DNA of 64,000 nt from contig JAFZMQ010000007.1 in the NCBI GenBank assembly GCA_017551095.1, positions 47,419 to 111,418 of the forward strand, given 5' to 3'. Origin of the DNA: Clostridia bacterium. GTDB lineage: Bacteria; Bacillota; Clostridia; UBA1381. A program made the position numbers and the translations under genes. Shown in pieces: positions 1-8,852 of this stretch (its first letter is position 1; each line of letters starts with the position of its first letter). The notes under the pieces are model-generated. The model did no database searches. It saw only the letters and a list, made by a program, of their open reading frames with translations, and was not told the origin of the DNA.

Positions 1-2606
1 TTCACCAGCTCATAGATTTCTGTGCCGGTCATTTCGGCAAAGGTCTGCTTCTGCTGCTCATTATCCAGCTTCTTGAAGTCCTCATAGCTTAAAGAATTAA
101 CAGCAAAACGGCGGAACAGTGTCGCAATCTGGGCACGGGTTGCATTAGCACCAGGTGCCAAAGTGCCGTCTTCCATACCGCTTACGATGCCATTCATGGT
201 CATCCAGCAAAGCGGCTCATACGCGTATTCAGAAACATCCGCCGCATCTTTAAAGTTTAGCGGGAACGCCCACGCCCCCGTAAAGCCTTTGCCTGCCTTT
301 TGTGCGTACCTATACAAGATAGCAGATAGCTGCTCTCTTGTCACCGGAGTATCGGGCGAAAATGCGGTCTCGCTGATTCCGCTGACTATGCCTACGGAAT
401 TTGCCCATGCTACTGCATCCTCATACCAAGCGTCATCATCAACATCGGCGAAGTTTGATGCGACAGTAGCAGCAGGCTTTCCTGCAAACCGCCACAGCAT
501 TGTAACAATCATGGCACGTGTTGCAGAATTATCCGGAGCAAATTCATCATCACTTACTCCATACATCAATCCATTGTCCACTGCCCACTGAACCGCACCG
601 GAATACCAACCGTTTTTGTTTACATCCGTAAATCTATCAAACGGTGTCATATCCTGCGTATCGTCAAGAATTACATATGCCTTTATGCTGAAATTATCGA
701 TAGTGTACTTTTCTTTGAACTTTTCTCTGAATTCATCATTATAGTAGTCAGTCCACTTTCCTTCGCCTGTTTTCTCATCAGTTTGGTAAAGAAAGCTCTC
801 GCCCGGGTTTACAACAGCAACAGAGTAGGTCGGTTCTCCTTTTTCCTCTGCTACTTTCTTTGTGAAACCGGCATTATCAACATATTCGTAGAGCAAACCG
901 TCCTCTTCGTCAATTACCGTTTCCTCTGCTACAATGGCAAGTTTTTCGCCCGGTTTTATTGTGATCTCTCCGCTTAACGGCTCACGGTGGAAGCCCTTAT
1001 ATTCATAAAATGCCTCTTTGGTACCGAGAAGAGTGCCGTCCTCGGGGTTTTTTGCATCATCTCCCAATAGATACATAGAGTATTTTACCGTTGCGTCAGG
1101 TTGGGCCGTTCTAACAGAAACAGCATACAAATGTGCATCAGCATCTTCGTTATTTTTAAAGACGTTTGCCGTCTTTATGAGATTTTCATCCTGCACGGTT
1201 GTATCAATATCAACCTTGAGCAAGGGCGGCATATAATCATATGCCCAGACATCAAATATCCCTTCGATTTCGGACAGGTCGTTGTCAAAACTCATACTTG
1301 TAAATTCTTCAACGCTCTTGTCATAGTAAGAAAGCCAGAAATATCCGGTATGATTCCCGTTTTCGTCCAAAATACCCCAATCACTTTTGCCTATTTGAGC
1401 ATCCTCACCCAAATCAATGTAATCGGTCTCGGATCCCCACGAGTTTTTAACAAGCCAAGCACCGTCTCCGGGCGGCATATACTCCGCATTGAAGTTTTCT
1501 TTGGAATAATTGTCGTCCCAGCCTATTATGCATACTGCATGGTTTGATTTTTCGTCCTTATGTGTATAATGTGCCCAGGTTTCAGTATTCAAATAGCTAT
1601 TCTCGGTAATCGGATCACCTGGTAAAGCCTGATCAGACCGGAACCCGACAAGTATGCCACGACCCTTTGTAAGCTCGGATTTAACTGCTCTCATACCCTT
1701 AGGATTCAGCCCGGCCCAGCAGCCGCTCTCATCCTTAAAGAACATCTTGGGAAGCTCGTTGCCGTCCACCATCGTATATCCGCCGCTATAATTACGATTC
1801 GGGAACCCGTCTTCGCCCAATTCGGGTATTGTCCAATCGTCTTTGTCTGTGTAACACGTGTTATCCGTTAATGTAATATAATAACGGTACATTGCGTCCT
1901 CAAAAAGATCTGCGGTAAGGGTATCGTCGGAACTCAAATAGCCTTCGGCACACAGCTTAGCTATCAATTTCTCAGCTATTTCATTGTTGTGCGGATTTTG
2001 GACTGCCTCCTCCATAGTGATTTCCATCAAATTTTCGGCAGCTTCACGGGCAGCTTGTTTTCCTTCTTCTGTATGCTTTTCAATGTATTGACGCTCTGTA
2101 AGCCCCTCTTTGCCACGATACGGAAAATCTTGTTCGCCTACCGGACCGATACCGGAAGAAAACAGAGAGGTTACAAAGAAACCCATACCGCCGTTATTGT
2201 ACGGTGCATGTGGATCATTTGTATCCTTTACCATATACATGCCCTCGCCCACTTGTCTCGGATTGACCGATTCAGTTATGGGGCTGGTGGCAAACCAAAC
2301 CAGATGCTTTTCAGACAAGTTGAAGACCTTTTCGTTTACATCTACGCCCTTTTCACGTAACAGGGACAATATGCTGCTTTCTGCCGCGGCGATACCCGCA
2401 AAAGCCCAGCAGCTGCCCCATGGATTTTGAAGTTTGACCGGCGTAACAACGCCTTTATCACGAAGATCCAATGACGAGTCAAACTCTCCTCCGAATGTGA
2501 AGTCAAAATCAGCGTTACCCTTTGAATTATCCGCCATTGCGGACGGCACTATACCGAGGCAAAGGGCAAGTGTAATGATGATTGCAATTAGTTTTTTAGT
2601 TTTCAT
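1..2606 (-). CDS. Secreted papain-family (C1) cysteine protease with SLH repeats, 3' end beyond window
   Basis: About 868 codons are visible and the reading frame is still open at base 1, so the C-terminus is missing. The ATG at 2606 follows a GGGAGC ribosome site and begins a clear signal peptide (MKTKK, hydrophobic core, Ala-X-Ala-type end near residue 25). The papain triad is readable: Cys66 in WGSCWAF, His356 in NHAVCIIGWDD and Asn388 in VKNSWGS. The long stretch between Cys and His is typical of bacterial C1 enzymes that carry a lectin-like insert or tail. Three SLH repeats follow from about residues 655, 715 and 778 (FTDVNKNGWY and related). Inference: a cell-surface protease held to secondary cell-wall polymer. 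Substrate unknown. Confidence 0.85.
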   Translation of the reverse strand, partial: MKTKKLIAIIITLALCLGIVPSAMADNSKGNADFDFTFGGEFDSSLDLRDKGVVTPVKLQNPWGSCWAFAGIAAAESSILSLLREKGVDVNEKVFNLSEKHLVWFATSPITESVNPRQVGEGMYMVKDTNDPHAPYNNGGMGFFVTSLFSSGIGPVGEQDFPYRGKEGLTERQYIEKHTEEGKQAAREAAENLMEITMEEAVQNPHNNEIAEKLIAKLCAEGYLSSDDTLTADLFEDAMYRYYITLTDNTCYTDKDDWTIPELGEDGFPNRNYSGGYTMVDGNELPKMFFKDESGCWAGLNPKGMRAVKSELTKGRGILVGFRSDQALPGDPITENSYLNTETWAHYTHKDEKSNHAVCIIGWDDNYSKENFNAEYMPPGDGAWLVKNSWGSETDYIDLGEDAQIGKSDWGILDENGNHTGYFWLSYYDKSVEEFTSMSFDNDLSEIEGIFDVWAYDYMPPLLKVDIDTTVQDENLIKTANVFKNNEDADAHLYAVSVRTAQPDATVKYSMYLLGDDAKNPEDGTLLGTKEAFYEYKGFHREPLSGEITIKPGEKLAIVAEETVIDEEDGLLYEYVDNAGFTKKVAEEKGEPTYSVAVVNPGESFLYQTDEKTGEGKWTDYYNDEFREKFKEKYTIDNFSIKAYVILDDTQDMTPFDRFTDVNKNGWYSGAVQWAVDNGLMYGVSDDEFAPDNSATRAMIVTMLWRFAGKPAATVASNFADVDDDAWYEDAVAWANSVGIVSGISETAFSPDTPVTREQLSAILYRYAQKAGKGFTGAWAFPLNFKDAADVSEYAYEPLCWMTMNGIVSGMEDGTLAPGANATRAQIATLFRRFAVNSLSYEDFKKLDNEQQKQTFAEMTGTEIYELV

Positions 2607-2645
2607 TTGTTGCTCCCTTTCTTTTATTTACATTGTTTTTAAATA

Positions 2646-4517
2646 TCAGTCCCAACTATAATTCAACTTATCTTTAAGAAGCTGAATATCGGAACGGTTA
2701 TCCAGTGCTTTTTGCACACTCTCGGCCATCTCGATTTGGTCGGTTATAATGCCGTCACATTCACTATCCAGGAATTTATACATACCCTCCTCGGTATTGA
2801 TAGTCCAGACATACACTTCTTTTCCGTGTGAGTGGATAGTAGATATGCGTGATTCTGTTGCCATCTCTTCCTCCAAAATCAACAGATCACAGTTTATGCG
2901 TGACACATCCCCAATACCGCCAAACATCAGAACTCCTGTTTCAAATTCCGGATATGTAGTCTCTGCATAGTTTATAACATCGTATTTCAGTGAAATCAGC
3001 GTTACATCAGACACACAGTCTTTTTCACGAACCATTTTAACGACATCATCCACCATCTGCCTGTCAGCACTGACACCTTTTAATTCTATAAAAAGCTTTA
3101 CTCTTCCTTTTATAACATCCAACATTTCGTCAAGCCTTGGAACCGTTGTCTTTGCACCCGTGACAGGATCGGTAATGACAAGCTCACGGATTTCCGAAAG
3201 AGTCATATTTCCCGGTTTTCTCCCAACGCCCGTAAGCCGCTTAAAATCATCATCATGATTTATTATGTAATAGCCGTCCTTCGTACGCTGCGTGTCGGTT
3301 TCACAGGCATAGCAGCCATGCTCAATAGCTAACTCGATTCCCTCTAAGGAATTCTCCGGTGCCATAATGCCGCCTGTACGGTGTGCCACAATATTCACAT
3401 TATCATCCTGCTCAAATACTACATTGAAGAACGCTCCTACTCCAAGTGACAGCAGAAATAGCAGCACCAATGTAAGAATTAGTGTTAATATTCGCATCGG
3501 ATAGCCCTGTCTTTCAGACCGGGAAGGCCATTTTACGAACGATTCCCGTGTGTATTCCATATAGCAACGGGTAAAACGCAAAAGAACATATGAGCCGGAT
3601 AGCATTAAACTGATGTAAATCAAATAACCGCCGCCCATAAGAACAAATGCACAGACAAATCGATATGCCATAATTAAATAGTCTGTTTCATTTAAGTTTC
3701 CACCCGTCAGCCTTTCCATGCTCAAATTATAGCCTGTTGGGAGCTGATGACCGTAAATGTCCAACTTAGACAACAGATAGCTCTGGAACAATACAAAAAC
3801 CAAATTCAGCAACACTAATACTATTATAGTAAAAAGCATGACCGGAACTAAATTCTTCCAGTTTTTTCTGAGGATTCTAAATGATGACTTATATGCCTCC
3901 AACGGCTTCATGTCATCAATCAGAACACCGTGTAACATAAACATACCGCAGAGTCCCAGTATAAACAATGCAATTATAATCATCCAATACGGTACATAAT
4001 ATAGCGGATTGGCATATATTACCTCCATAATAAAGTTGGGAATATGAAAATCCTTTGTTAAAGTAATGGAAAAGCCCATTCCGCATAACGGTACTGCGAT
4101 AAAAATGTATAACAGCACCAAGAGTCCCACAGGGCTTAAAAAGTGGCGTAAAGAACGGAAACCTTTGCCGACTTCACCAAATATGCTCACCTTACGTCCG
4201 TTTAATATGTCATCACACAGGTGAATATTAGCAAAAATTTCGAATACCGCGAATACCGCTACAAGAATTATTCCAAGTAGCAATACCGCAAGACCACGCC
4301 AACTGAACAGTAGGTCTGAAAGATTTGCTGTTGTCAGAGCCGCACCGCCCGATTCAGCCACAACATCAATTAACTTTTTCGGTATAAACGCCAATATGCC
4401 CAGCATAATACTTATCGGCAGATGAAAGCTGAAAAGCTCCGGAATTGCCTCAAAAACAAGTCTGCCATAGCTGATTGGTCCTGATGCACTCGTGTTCTTA
4501 ATATGCTTTTTCATCAT
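2646..4517 (-). CDS. Membrane-fused glycerophosphodiester phosphodiesterase
   Basis: 623 residues. The first about 370 form a multi-helix membrane domain of the type found fused to bacterial glycerophosphodiesterases. The rest is a GDPD (PI-PLC-like barrel) domain starting at AHRTGG (His379), with ETDTQRTKDG and the second histidine in NHDDD as metal and catalytic motifs. The family hydrolyses glycerophosphodiesters to glycerol-3-phosphate and an alcohol. The membrane fusion suggests lipid or lipoteichoic-acid turnover at the cytoplasmic membrane. Its start overlaps the stop of the upstream CPBP gene by 4 bases (ATGA), so the two are translationally coupled. Family is firm; substrate is inferred. 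Confidence 0.88.
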   Translation of the reverse strand: MMKKHIKNTSASGPISYGRLVFEAIPELFSFHLPISIMLGILAFIPKKLIDVVAESGGAALTTANLSDLLFSWRGLAVLLLGIILVAVFAVFEIFANIHLCDDILNGRKVSIFGEVGKGFRSLRHFLSPVGLLVLLYIFIAVPLCGMGFSITLTKDFHIPNFIMEVIYANPLYYVPYWMIIIALFILGLCGMFMLHGVLIDDMKPLEAYKSSFRILRKNWKNLVPVMLFTIIVLVLLNLVFVLFQSYLLSKLDIYGHQLPTGYNLSMERLTGGNLNETDYLIMAYRFVCAFVLMGGGYLIYISLMLSGSYVLLRFTRCYMEYTRESFVKWPSRSERQGYPMRILTLILTLVLLFLLSLGVGAFFNVVFEQDDNVNIVAHRTGGIMAPENSLEGIELAIEHGCYACETDTQRTKDGYYIINHDDDFKRLTGVGRKPGNMTLSEIRELVITDPVTGAKTTVPRLDEMLDVIKGRVKLFIELKGVSADRQMVDDVVKMVREKDCVSDVTLISLKYDVINYAETTYPEFETGVLMFGGIGDVSRINCDLLILEEEMATESRISTIHSHGKEVYVWTINTEEGMYKFLDSECDGIITDQIEMAESVQKALDNRSDIQLLKDKLNYSWD

Positions 4518-5395
4518 TCGTTCACACCTTTCTTGCTCCCGTCAGCATTAAACCGTTCTATGATTTCATCACATTTACTTTTCCTTAGCATAAATAATGT
4601 TATACATACAATGACCGCCCACAAAATCAGCCTTATAACCGTTTCAATAGGATCAATAGTTGTTTTGGTATGACTTGCAATGTACCCTACCGCGTCGGAA
4701 GCATATGTTTTTGTCAAAAGATTCTTTGAAGTAAGTCCCAAATCTATAAACCCGTGGATCAGCATCAAGCTCCAAAGATTGCCGCCACGCAGCAAGACTG
4801 CACCGAAAAGAGCTCCCAGGAAAAATGCATTGACCGTCTGCACAACACACTCCAAAAAAGATTGTCCTACAAATATATTGTTCATATGCATGATTCCGAA
4901 AAAGGCGGCTGAGGCAAAAGCTGTAATCAGGATTCCCCTTCTGTCTTTCAGGTACTTATCCGCAAAAATATGAAGCACAATTCCGCGATAGCAAGATTCT
5001 TCGCGGAATCCCACAAAAAACATCGTAACCGCCGCCCATATCATCATAAACGGAGTTTGCCACTCTACACCGGATTCTTTAAAAAGCGGAATTAAATTTG
5101 ATACAAAACCGAAAAGAAGTCCATAAAGCAGCAGGGTTGTACCTAAAAATAGCGTACGGAAAAATCCTCCCCTTCGATATACATTTAGCCTTCCGAAAGC
5201 AACGACCATCAAAAATGGCCAGATGACATCTAAAACTTCGTGTATTACTGTAAATGCGAAGGTCTGAGGCAATGCATACAAAAATAAATAATACAAACCC
5301 TTTCGAAACGCAGTATACAGGATAACTACAACAAACCCTGCTAATATGGGATGCTCATTCATCCATTCGGCAAACTTATTCTTTTGTGATTTCAT
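4514..5395 (-). CDS. CPBP-family intramembrane metalloprotease (CAAX/Abi type)
   Basis: 293 residues with about eight hydrophobic segments. The signature motifs are visible: REESCYRG (EExxxR) and FGIMHMNN with its histidine, followed by a later ligand segment LIHGFIDLG. Members of this family cleave prenylated or membrane proteins, or act in bacteriocin self-immunity; which one applies here cannot be told. It is the first gene of a two-gene minus-strand unit with the glycerophosphodiesterase (4-base overlap), and starts divergently from the deacetylase gene at 5644. Confidence 0.85.
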   Translation of the reverse strand: MKSQKNKFAEWMNEHPILAGFVVVILYTAFRKGLYYLFLYALPQTFAFTVIHEVLDVIWPFLMVVAFGRLNVYRRGGFFRTLFLGTTLLLYGLLFGFVSNLIPLFKESGVEWQTPFMMIWAAVTMFFVGFREESCYRGIVLHIFADKYLKDRRGILITAFASAAFFGIMHMNNIFVGQSFLECVVQTVNAFFLGALFGAVLLRGGNLWSLMLIHGFIDLGLTSKNLLTKTYASDAVGYIASHTKTTIDPIETVIRLILWAVIVCITLFMLRKSKCDEIIERFNADGSKKGVNE

Positions 5396-5582
5396 GCTTT
5401 TTCTCTCCCTTTTGTTATTTATTCTGTTATAACTACTTTATGCCGCATATATTTTCTACCTCATTATTATATTAAACCTTGAAGACAATGTCAATAAAAC
5501 ATTCATAATTCGCTTTTTTATTGTGCATTTAAGAATGTAAAGAAAACATATTCTGCAAATATCAAAAGTAATAAAAATAGTA

Positions 5583-5611
5583 TTGACTACCGCATTTCAC
5601 TGCTGTATAAT
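5583..5611 (+). promoter_or_regulatory. Near-consensus sigma-A promoter of the deacetylase gene
   Basis: TTGACT at 5583-5588, a 17-base spacer, then TATAAT at 5606-5611. Predicted transcription start is about 5618, giving a short leader with GGGGTG (5634-5639) as ribosome site before the TTG start at 5644. Confidence 0.8.
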
Positions 5612-5643
5612 ATATGTAGAATACTGTCAAATGGGGTGATTTT

Positions 5644-6627
5644 TTGCATTTTTTAAGTATATTTCTTGCAGCGATAATTTCATGTTATGCACTTACGCCC
5701 GTTTTTGCAGAAAAATCGGTTACTATGTACGCCTCGGACGGCAGAACAATCTCGGTTTTGGAAAGCGAGGTCGGGCTTTACGGCAGTTTGGGCTGGTATG
5801 AGCATATTTATGATGTAACCGTTTCAATGCATAATCCAAACGGCGAGTTGGAAAGCGTTTATGTTGATGATGCACCCCAAAAACTCAAAGAGGGATATAC
5901 ATATGCAAAAAGTGAAACTACACAGCTTATGTTTTCCGACGACGGCAGGGTGATATATGTACCTAATGTGCAAGTCCCCGCATATATGAGTGTAAATTGG
6001 CATCGCTGCGGCGGAAAGCTTGATTTGTCACGCCCCATGGTCGCATTAACCTTTGATGACGGACCTGCAAAATACACCGATGCAATTTTAAGCTGCCTTG
6101 AAAAGTATAATGCCCGTGCAACCTTTTTCGTGCAGGGCAAAAACGCATCACGCTACCCCGAAACATTAAAACACGCCGTAAATATAGGCTGCGAAATAGG
6201 AAATCACACATGGAGTCATGTTAATCTATCAAAATCCTCGGCAGAAGATATAAAAAGTCAAATTTCAAGCACAAATAATGCGATTTATGAAATAACGGGC
6301 GTTTACCCCAAACTTTTCCGTCCCCCCGGCGGTGCTTATAACGGCTCAGTTCTCGAAAAGGCAAATATGCCCGCAATAATGTGGTCTGTCGACACTCTCG
6401 ATTGGAAAACACGGGACACTCAAAAAACGATTTCAAGCGTCAAAAATTCGGTAAAAGACGGCTCAATCATCCTTATGCATGATATTCATGCACCGACACA
6501 ACCTGCTGCGGAACAGCTTATTCCCTATCTCTTAAAGCAGGGCTATCAGCTGGTTACAGTAAGTGAGCTTTTAGACGCCCGAAAAGGCGGTGCCCAAATC
6601 GGCAAAGCCTACGGAAACGGATATTGA
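5644..6627 (+). CDS. Secreted polysaccharide deacetylase (NodB domain, CE4)
   Basis: 327 residues; the start is TTG at 5644 with GGGGTG five to ten bases upstream. An N-terminal hydrophobic signal segment (residues 1-22) is followed by a roughly 90-residue beta-rich region of unknown role. The NodB domain follows with all five motifs visible: TFDDGP, HTWSH, RPPGG, WSVDTLDW and ILMHDIH. These hold the catalytic Asp, the metal-binding Asp-His-His triad and the catalytic His. The family removes N-acetyl groups from peptidoglycan or chitin-like chains in a metal-dependent reaction. It probably acts on this cell's own peptidoglycan. It is monocistronic with its own promoter. Confidence 0.9.
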   Translation: MHFLSIFLAAIISCYALTPVFAEKSVTMYASDGRTISVLESEVGLYGSLGWYEHIYDVTVSMHNPNGELESVYVDDAPQKLKEGYTYAKSETTQLMFSDDGRVIYVPNVQVPAYMSVNWHRCGGKLDLSRPMVALTFDDGPAKYTDAILSCLEKYNARATFFVQGKNASRYPETLKHAVNIGCEIGNHTWSHVNLSKSSAEDIKSQISSTNNAIYEITGVYPKLFRPPGGAYNGSVLEKANMPAIMWSVDTLDWKTRDTQKTISSVKNSVKDGSIILMHDIHAPTQPAAEQLIPYLLKQGYQLVTVSELLDARKGGAQIGKAYGNGY

Positions 6628-6632
6628 TATAA

Positions 6633-6648
6633 ATTTAAAGCGGTTGGA
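6633..6648 (+). repeat. Left copy of 16-bp direct repeat flanking the HTH cassette
   Basis: atttaaagcggttgga at 6633-6648, six bases after the deacetylase stop codon, is repeated exactly at 7435-7450. The right copy is the left arm of an intact hairpin terminator; the left copy has no partner arm. Confidence 0.85.
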
Positions 6649-6656
6649 TATTAACA

Positions 6657-6689
6657 TGCACCCAGAAAGTCAAACACTTTCTGGGTGCA
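6657..6689. terminator. Bidirectional hairpin terminator
   Basis: A perfect 14-bp stem (6657-6670 with 6676-6689) and a 5-base loop, followed by a T-rich run on the plus strand. It lies between the converging deacetylase gene and the hypothetical gene at 6699. Confidence 0.85.
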
Positions 6690-6698
6690 TATTTTATT

Positions 6699-7115
6699 TC
6701 ACGCTAACAACTTCAATGTTTTGTTAATGTAACGCCATAGTTTTCTGTGTATAAATTCCTGTTGTTTGTTTTCTGCAATAACGCCATCATATGATTCATC
6801 AGGAAATATCATTTCCAAAACATCATCTAATGCCACGCAATTATTATAATTCGGATTTTCCATTACCTTGTCACAGCACCTAATTACTTCTTCTAACCCC
6901 CCTTGACCTGAAACAATGTTTTTAAAATGACTTGCTTTTTTTATATAAGCATTTTTTTGTGAATTTATATGCAGTTGTAAAAACGGTTTTTCCAAAACTT
7001 CTATAAAATCCGAACAGACTTCTATATCTTTTTCAACAGGAATATTTCTAAATGCTCCTATTTTAAGATAGTAAAGATAATCTTCTGCTATTCTTTTAAC
7101 TGCTTCTTTTGTCAT
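6699..7115 (-). CDS. Hypothetical protein of a two-gene cassette
   Basis: 138 residues, not recognised. It is soluble, with no signal peptide or membrane segment, rich in Lys, Glu and Asn, with a helical-looking pattern and a Cys-Cys pair in VIRCCDKV. A good ribosome site (AAGGAGGAG) precedes the ATG at 7115. It is transcribed divergently from a Cro-type regulator at 7227, across a short AT-rich region carrying a 13-bp inverted repeat. Both genes lie between copies of a 16-bp direct repeat. Inference: an accessory protein controlled by the neighbouring regulator. Toxin-antitoxin or stress roles are possible but unsupported. Confidence 0.65.
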   Translation of the reverse strand: MTKEAVKRIAEDYLYYLKIGAFRNIPVEKDIEVCSDFIEVLEKPFLQLHINSQKNAYIKKASHFKNIVSGQGGLEEVIRCCDKVMENPNYNNCVALDDVLEMIFPDESYDGVIAENKQQEFIHRKLWRYINKTLKLLA

Positions 7116-7150
7116 TACTCTTTGCTCTCCTCCTTTTTATATCACTATAT

Positions 7151-7194
7151 AAATATATACTTAATTATGATAATTGTCAAGTAAGTATATATTT
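7151..7194. promoter_or_regulatory. Operator-like inverted repeat between divergent genes
   Basis: aaatatatactta (7151-7163) and its exact reverse complement at 7182-7194, separated by 18 bases. The half-sites lie between the two divergent starts, 35 bases from the ATG at 7115 and 32 bases from the TTG at 7227. This suits a dimeric or tetrameric helix-turn-helix repressor controlling both directions. Confidence 0.55.
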
Positions 7195-7226
7195 TATAAA
7201 ATTAGTATATAAGGTAGGTGGTAGTT

Positions 7227-7427
7227 TTGATAAGAATATCTTTGGATAAGGCTTTGGAAAATTATGGAATTACAAGATATGAACTTGCAAAACGGACAGG
7301 AATACAATATCAAATAATTGATAACTATTATAAAAACAAGGTTAAGAGATATGACAGTTTTGTGCTTGACAGGATATGCTCGGCACTGGACTGCAATATT
7401 CAAGATATAATTACCTTCAAAAAGTGA
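7227..7427 (+). CDS. Small Cro/C1-type (XRE) helix-turn-helix regulator
   Basis: 66 residues from the TTG at 7227, which is preceded by AGGTGG at a 6-base spacing. An upstream GTG at 7218 overlaps that ribosome site and is less likely. The protein is a single HTH domain: MIRISLDKALENYG, then YELAKRTGIQYQIIDNYY as the recognition unit and LDRICSALDCNIQDII as the closing helices. Single-domain Cro-like proteins of this kind autoregulate or serve as small DNA-binding partners. It probably binds the inverted repeat at 7151-7194 and controls the divergent 138-residue gene. Confidence 0.82.
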   Translation: MIRISLDKALENYGITRYELAKRTGIQYQIIDNYYKNKVKRYDSFVLDRICSALDCNIQDIITFKK

Positions 7428-7434
7428 TTTCATT

Positions 7435-7450
7435 ATTTAAAGCGGTTGGA
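7435..7450 (+). repeat. Right copy of the 16-bp direct repeat
   Basis: An exact copy of 6633-6648. Here it forms the left arm of the terminator at 7439-7465. Confidence 0.85.
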
Positions 7451-7465
7451 AATTCCAACCGCTTT
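7439..7465. terminator. Bidirectional hairpin terminator between HTH gene and spoIIR
   Basis: A 12-bp stem aaagcggttgga (7439-7450) / tccaaccgcttt (7454-7465) with a 3-base loop and T-runs on both strands. It ends the small regulator gene on plus and spoIIR on minus. Confidence 0.85.
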
Positions 7466-7466
7466 T

Positions 7467-8030
7467 TTATTCCAAAAATTTTATGAGCTTTTGAAAATCT
7501 TCCACTATTTTAAACCTATATGTCATATTTTCGTTTTTTAGTATTACACTTAAACTCTCACTTGAAAGCCGTGATTTCAACTCCTTTTTTGCCTCCTCGC
7601 TCATTTCTCCCGAAAGTGCCTCGGTAAAGCATAGCGGAGGGTACGCGATACACCACCAATTTTTGCCGTTCCCATCGCCTAAAACTACATCAAGACAGGT
7701 ATATCTCCCCTCAGGGAGTGCGATATTTTTATATGTTTTTTCGGGAACATACCTATCTCGGTAGCACACTTCTGCCCCGTATCCCGTTTTTAAGTCTTTA
7801 AGTATACTATTTGCGGTTTCAGATAGCTTCTCCGCATCATATTCCCCCATTCTAAGTAGCTCATCTCTCACATTAAGTTTTATTTTCTGGTCATAATCGC
7901 TATCACTGTTGGCTATTATATGAAGCCGTATTAGATTTTCCCGCAAGTTTTCCTGCACCTGTGCCGATTTTGTCATTCCCAACCCGAAAAGGCAAAGGAA
8001 AAATATCCAAATTATACCTATTTTTTTCAT
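7467..8030 (-). CDS. spoIIR: Stage II sporulation protein R
   Basis: 187 residues with an N-terminal signal or anchor segment. Hallmarks of SpoIIR are RLHIIANSDSDYDQ, LNVRDELL and the late GKNWWCIAYPPLCF block. In Bacillus, SpoIIR is made in the forespore, exported to the intermembrane space and triggers SpoIIGA to process pro-sigma-E in the mother cell. Length matches the family. It is a single gene, with a hairpin-forming repeat in its upstream region (8074-8147). Confidence 0.93.
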   Translation of the reverse strand: MKKIGIIWIFFLCLFGLGMTKSAQVQENLRENLIRLHIIANSDSDYDQKIKLNVRDELLRMGEYDAEKLSETANSILKDLKTGYGAEVCYRDRYVPEKTYKNIALPEGRYTCLDVVLGDGNGKNWWCIAYPPLCFTEALSGEMSEEAKKELKSRLSSESLSVILKNENMTYRFKIVEDFQKLIKFLE

Positions 8031-8073
8031 ATTTTTACTATTAACTCCTTTTACAACGGTCTGATAGAAAATC

Positions 8074-8147
8074 GTTCAGATTGCCGCTTTGTAGCGAGCG
8101 GTGCTGTACAAATAGTACCGCCCCGAGCACAAAGCGGTAATATGGGC
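8074..8147 (+). repeat. REP-like palindromic repeat, left copy
   Basis: About 74 bases that fold on themselves (gtac-aaata-gtac at the tip, with GC-rich arms around it). A diverged copy lies in inverted orientation at 8741-8815, on the other side of sleB; gaps aside, most positions match, including gagcggtgc and gccccgagca. Neither copy codes for protein. Confidence 0.7.
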
Positions 8148-8261
8148 TATTTTATTCAGACCTTCACCTCGTATATGATTTTTGCCTTTGATTTCAAAAC
8201 TTATACATAAAAGGGATTTTTTCGGTTATGCTAAAAGCAGATTTTTTTAAGAGGTGATTTT

Positions 8262-8726
8262 ATGAAAAAAATAAAAATCATTGTTGCGGTTTTGGCAGTT
8301 TTATCGGTGATTGCCTTTTCGGTATTTAAGCTTATGCCCACAAAAACCGTTGCCGAAACCCAGCGTTCCGCAAGTGATATTCAGCTTTTGGCCCGTTGCG
8401 TTAACGGCGAAGCACGAGGCGAAATTTACGAGGGGCAGGTTGCCGTTGCAGCGGTCATACTAAACCGCGTAAAGCACCCGTCTTTCCCTAACACGATTTC
8501 GGGCGTAATCTATCAGCCGGGGGCATTTACCGCCGTTGCCGACGGACAGATAAATGAGCCGATTGCCGAAAACTCCACAGTTTACAAGGCTTGTGAGGAT
8601 GCAATGAACGGCTGGGACCCAAGCGGTGGTGCGATTTATTATTTTAACCCTGAAACCGCAACTAACAAATGGATTTGGTCACGCCCTCTGATTATTCAGA
8701 TAGGCAGACACCGTTTTTGCAAGTAG
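8262..8726 (+). CDS. sleB: Cell wall hydrolase SleB/CwlJ family (spore cortex lysis)
   Basis: 154 residues with one N-terminal membrane or signal segment (residues 4-24), then the Hydrolase_2 domain. NGEARGEIYEGQVAVAAVI carries the catalytic glutamate; the domain continues with LNRVKHPSFP, FTAVADG and YYFNPETATNKW. There is no separate peptidoglycan-binding domain, so the protein is short. Such enzymes are lytic transglycosylases acting on cortex muramic-delta-lactam peptidoglycan at germination. The next gene is ypeB, the usual partner needed for SleB stability and localisation. AAGAGGTG gives the ribosome site. Confidence 0.9.
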   Translation: MKKIKIIVAVLAVLSVIAFSVFKLMPTKTVAETQRSASDIQLLARCVNGEARGEIYEGQVAVAAVILNRVKHPSFPNTISGVIYQPGAFTAVADGQINEPIAENSTVYKACEDAMNGWDPSGGAIYYFNPETATNKWIWSRPLIIQIGRHRFCK

Positions 8727-8740
8727 GTCTTATCAAAATT

Positions 8741-8815
8741 GCCCACAGCACCTCTTTTGCTCGGGGCAGTACAGGAAGTACGGCACCGCTCACAAAAATC
8801 GGCACTGTGAACAAT
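8741..8815 (-). repeat. REP-like palindromic repeat, right (inverted) copy
   Basis: Inverted, diverged copy of the element at 8074-8147. It lies between sleB and ypeB and also forms a hairpin (gtac-aggaa-gtac tip). See the finding on this pair. Confidence 0.7.
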
Positions 8816-8852
8816 TTTTCTTAAAACCCCATAATGAGAAAGGAAGTATTTT

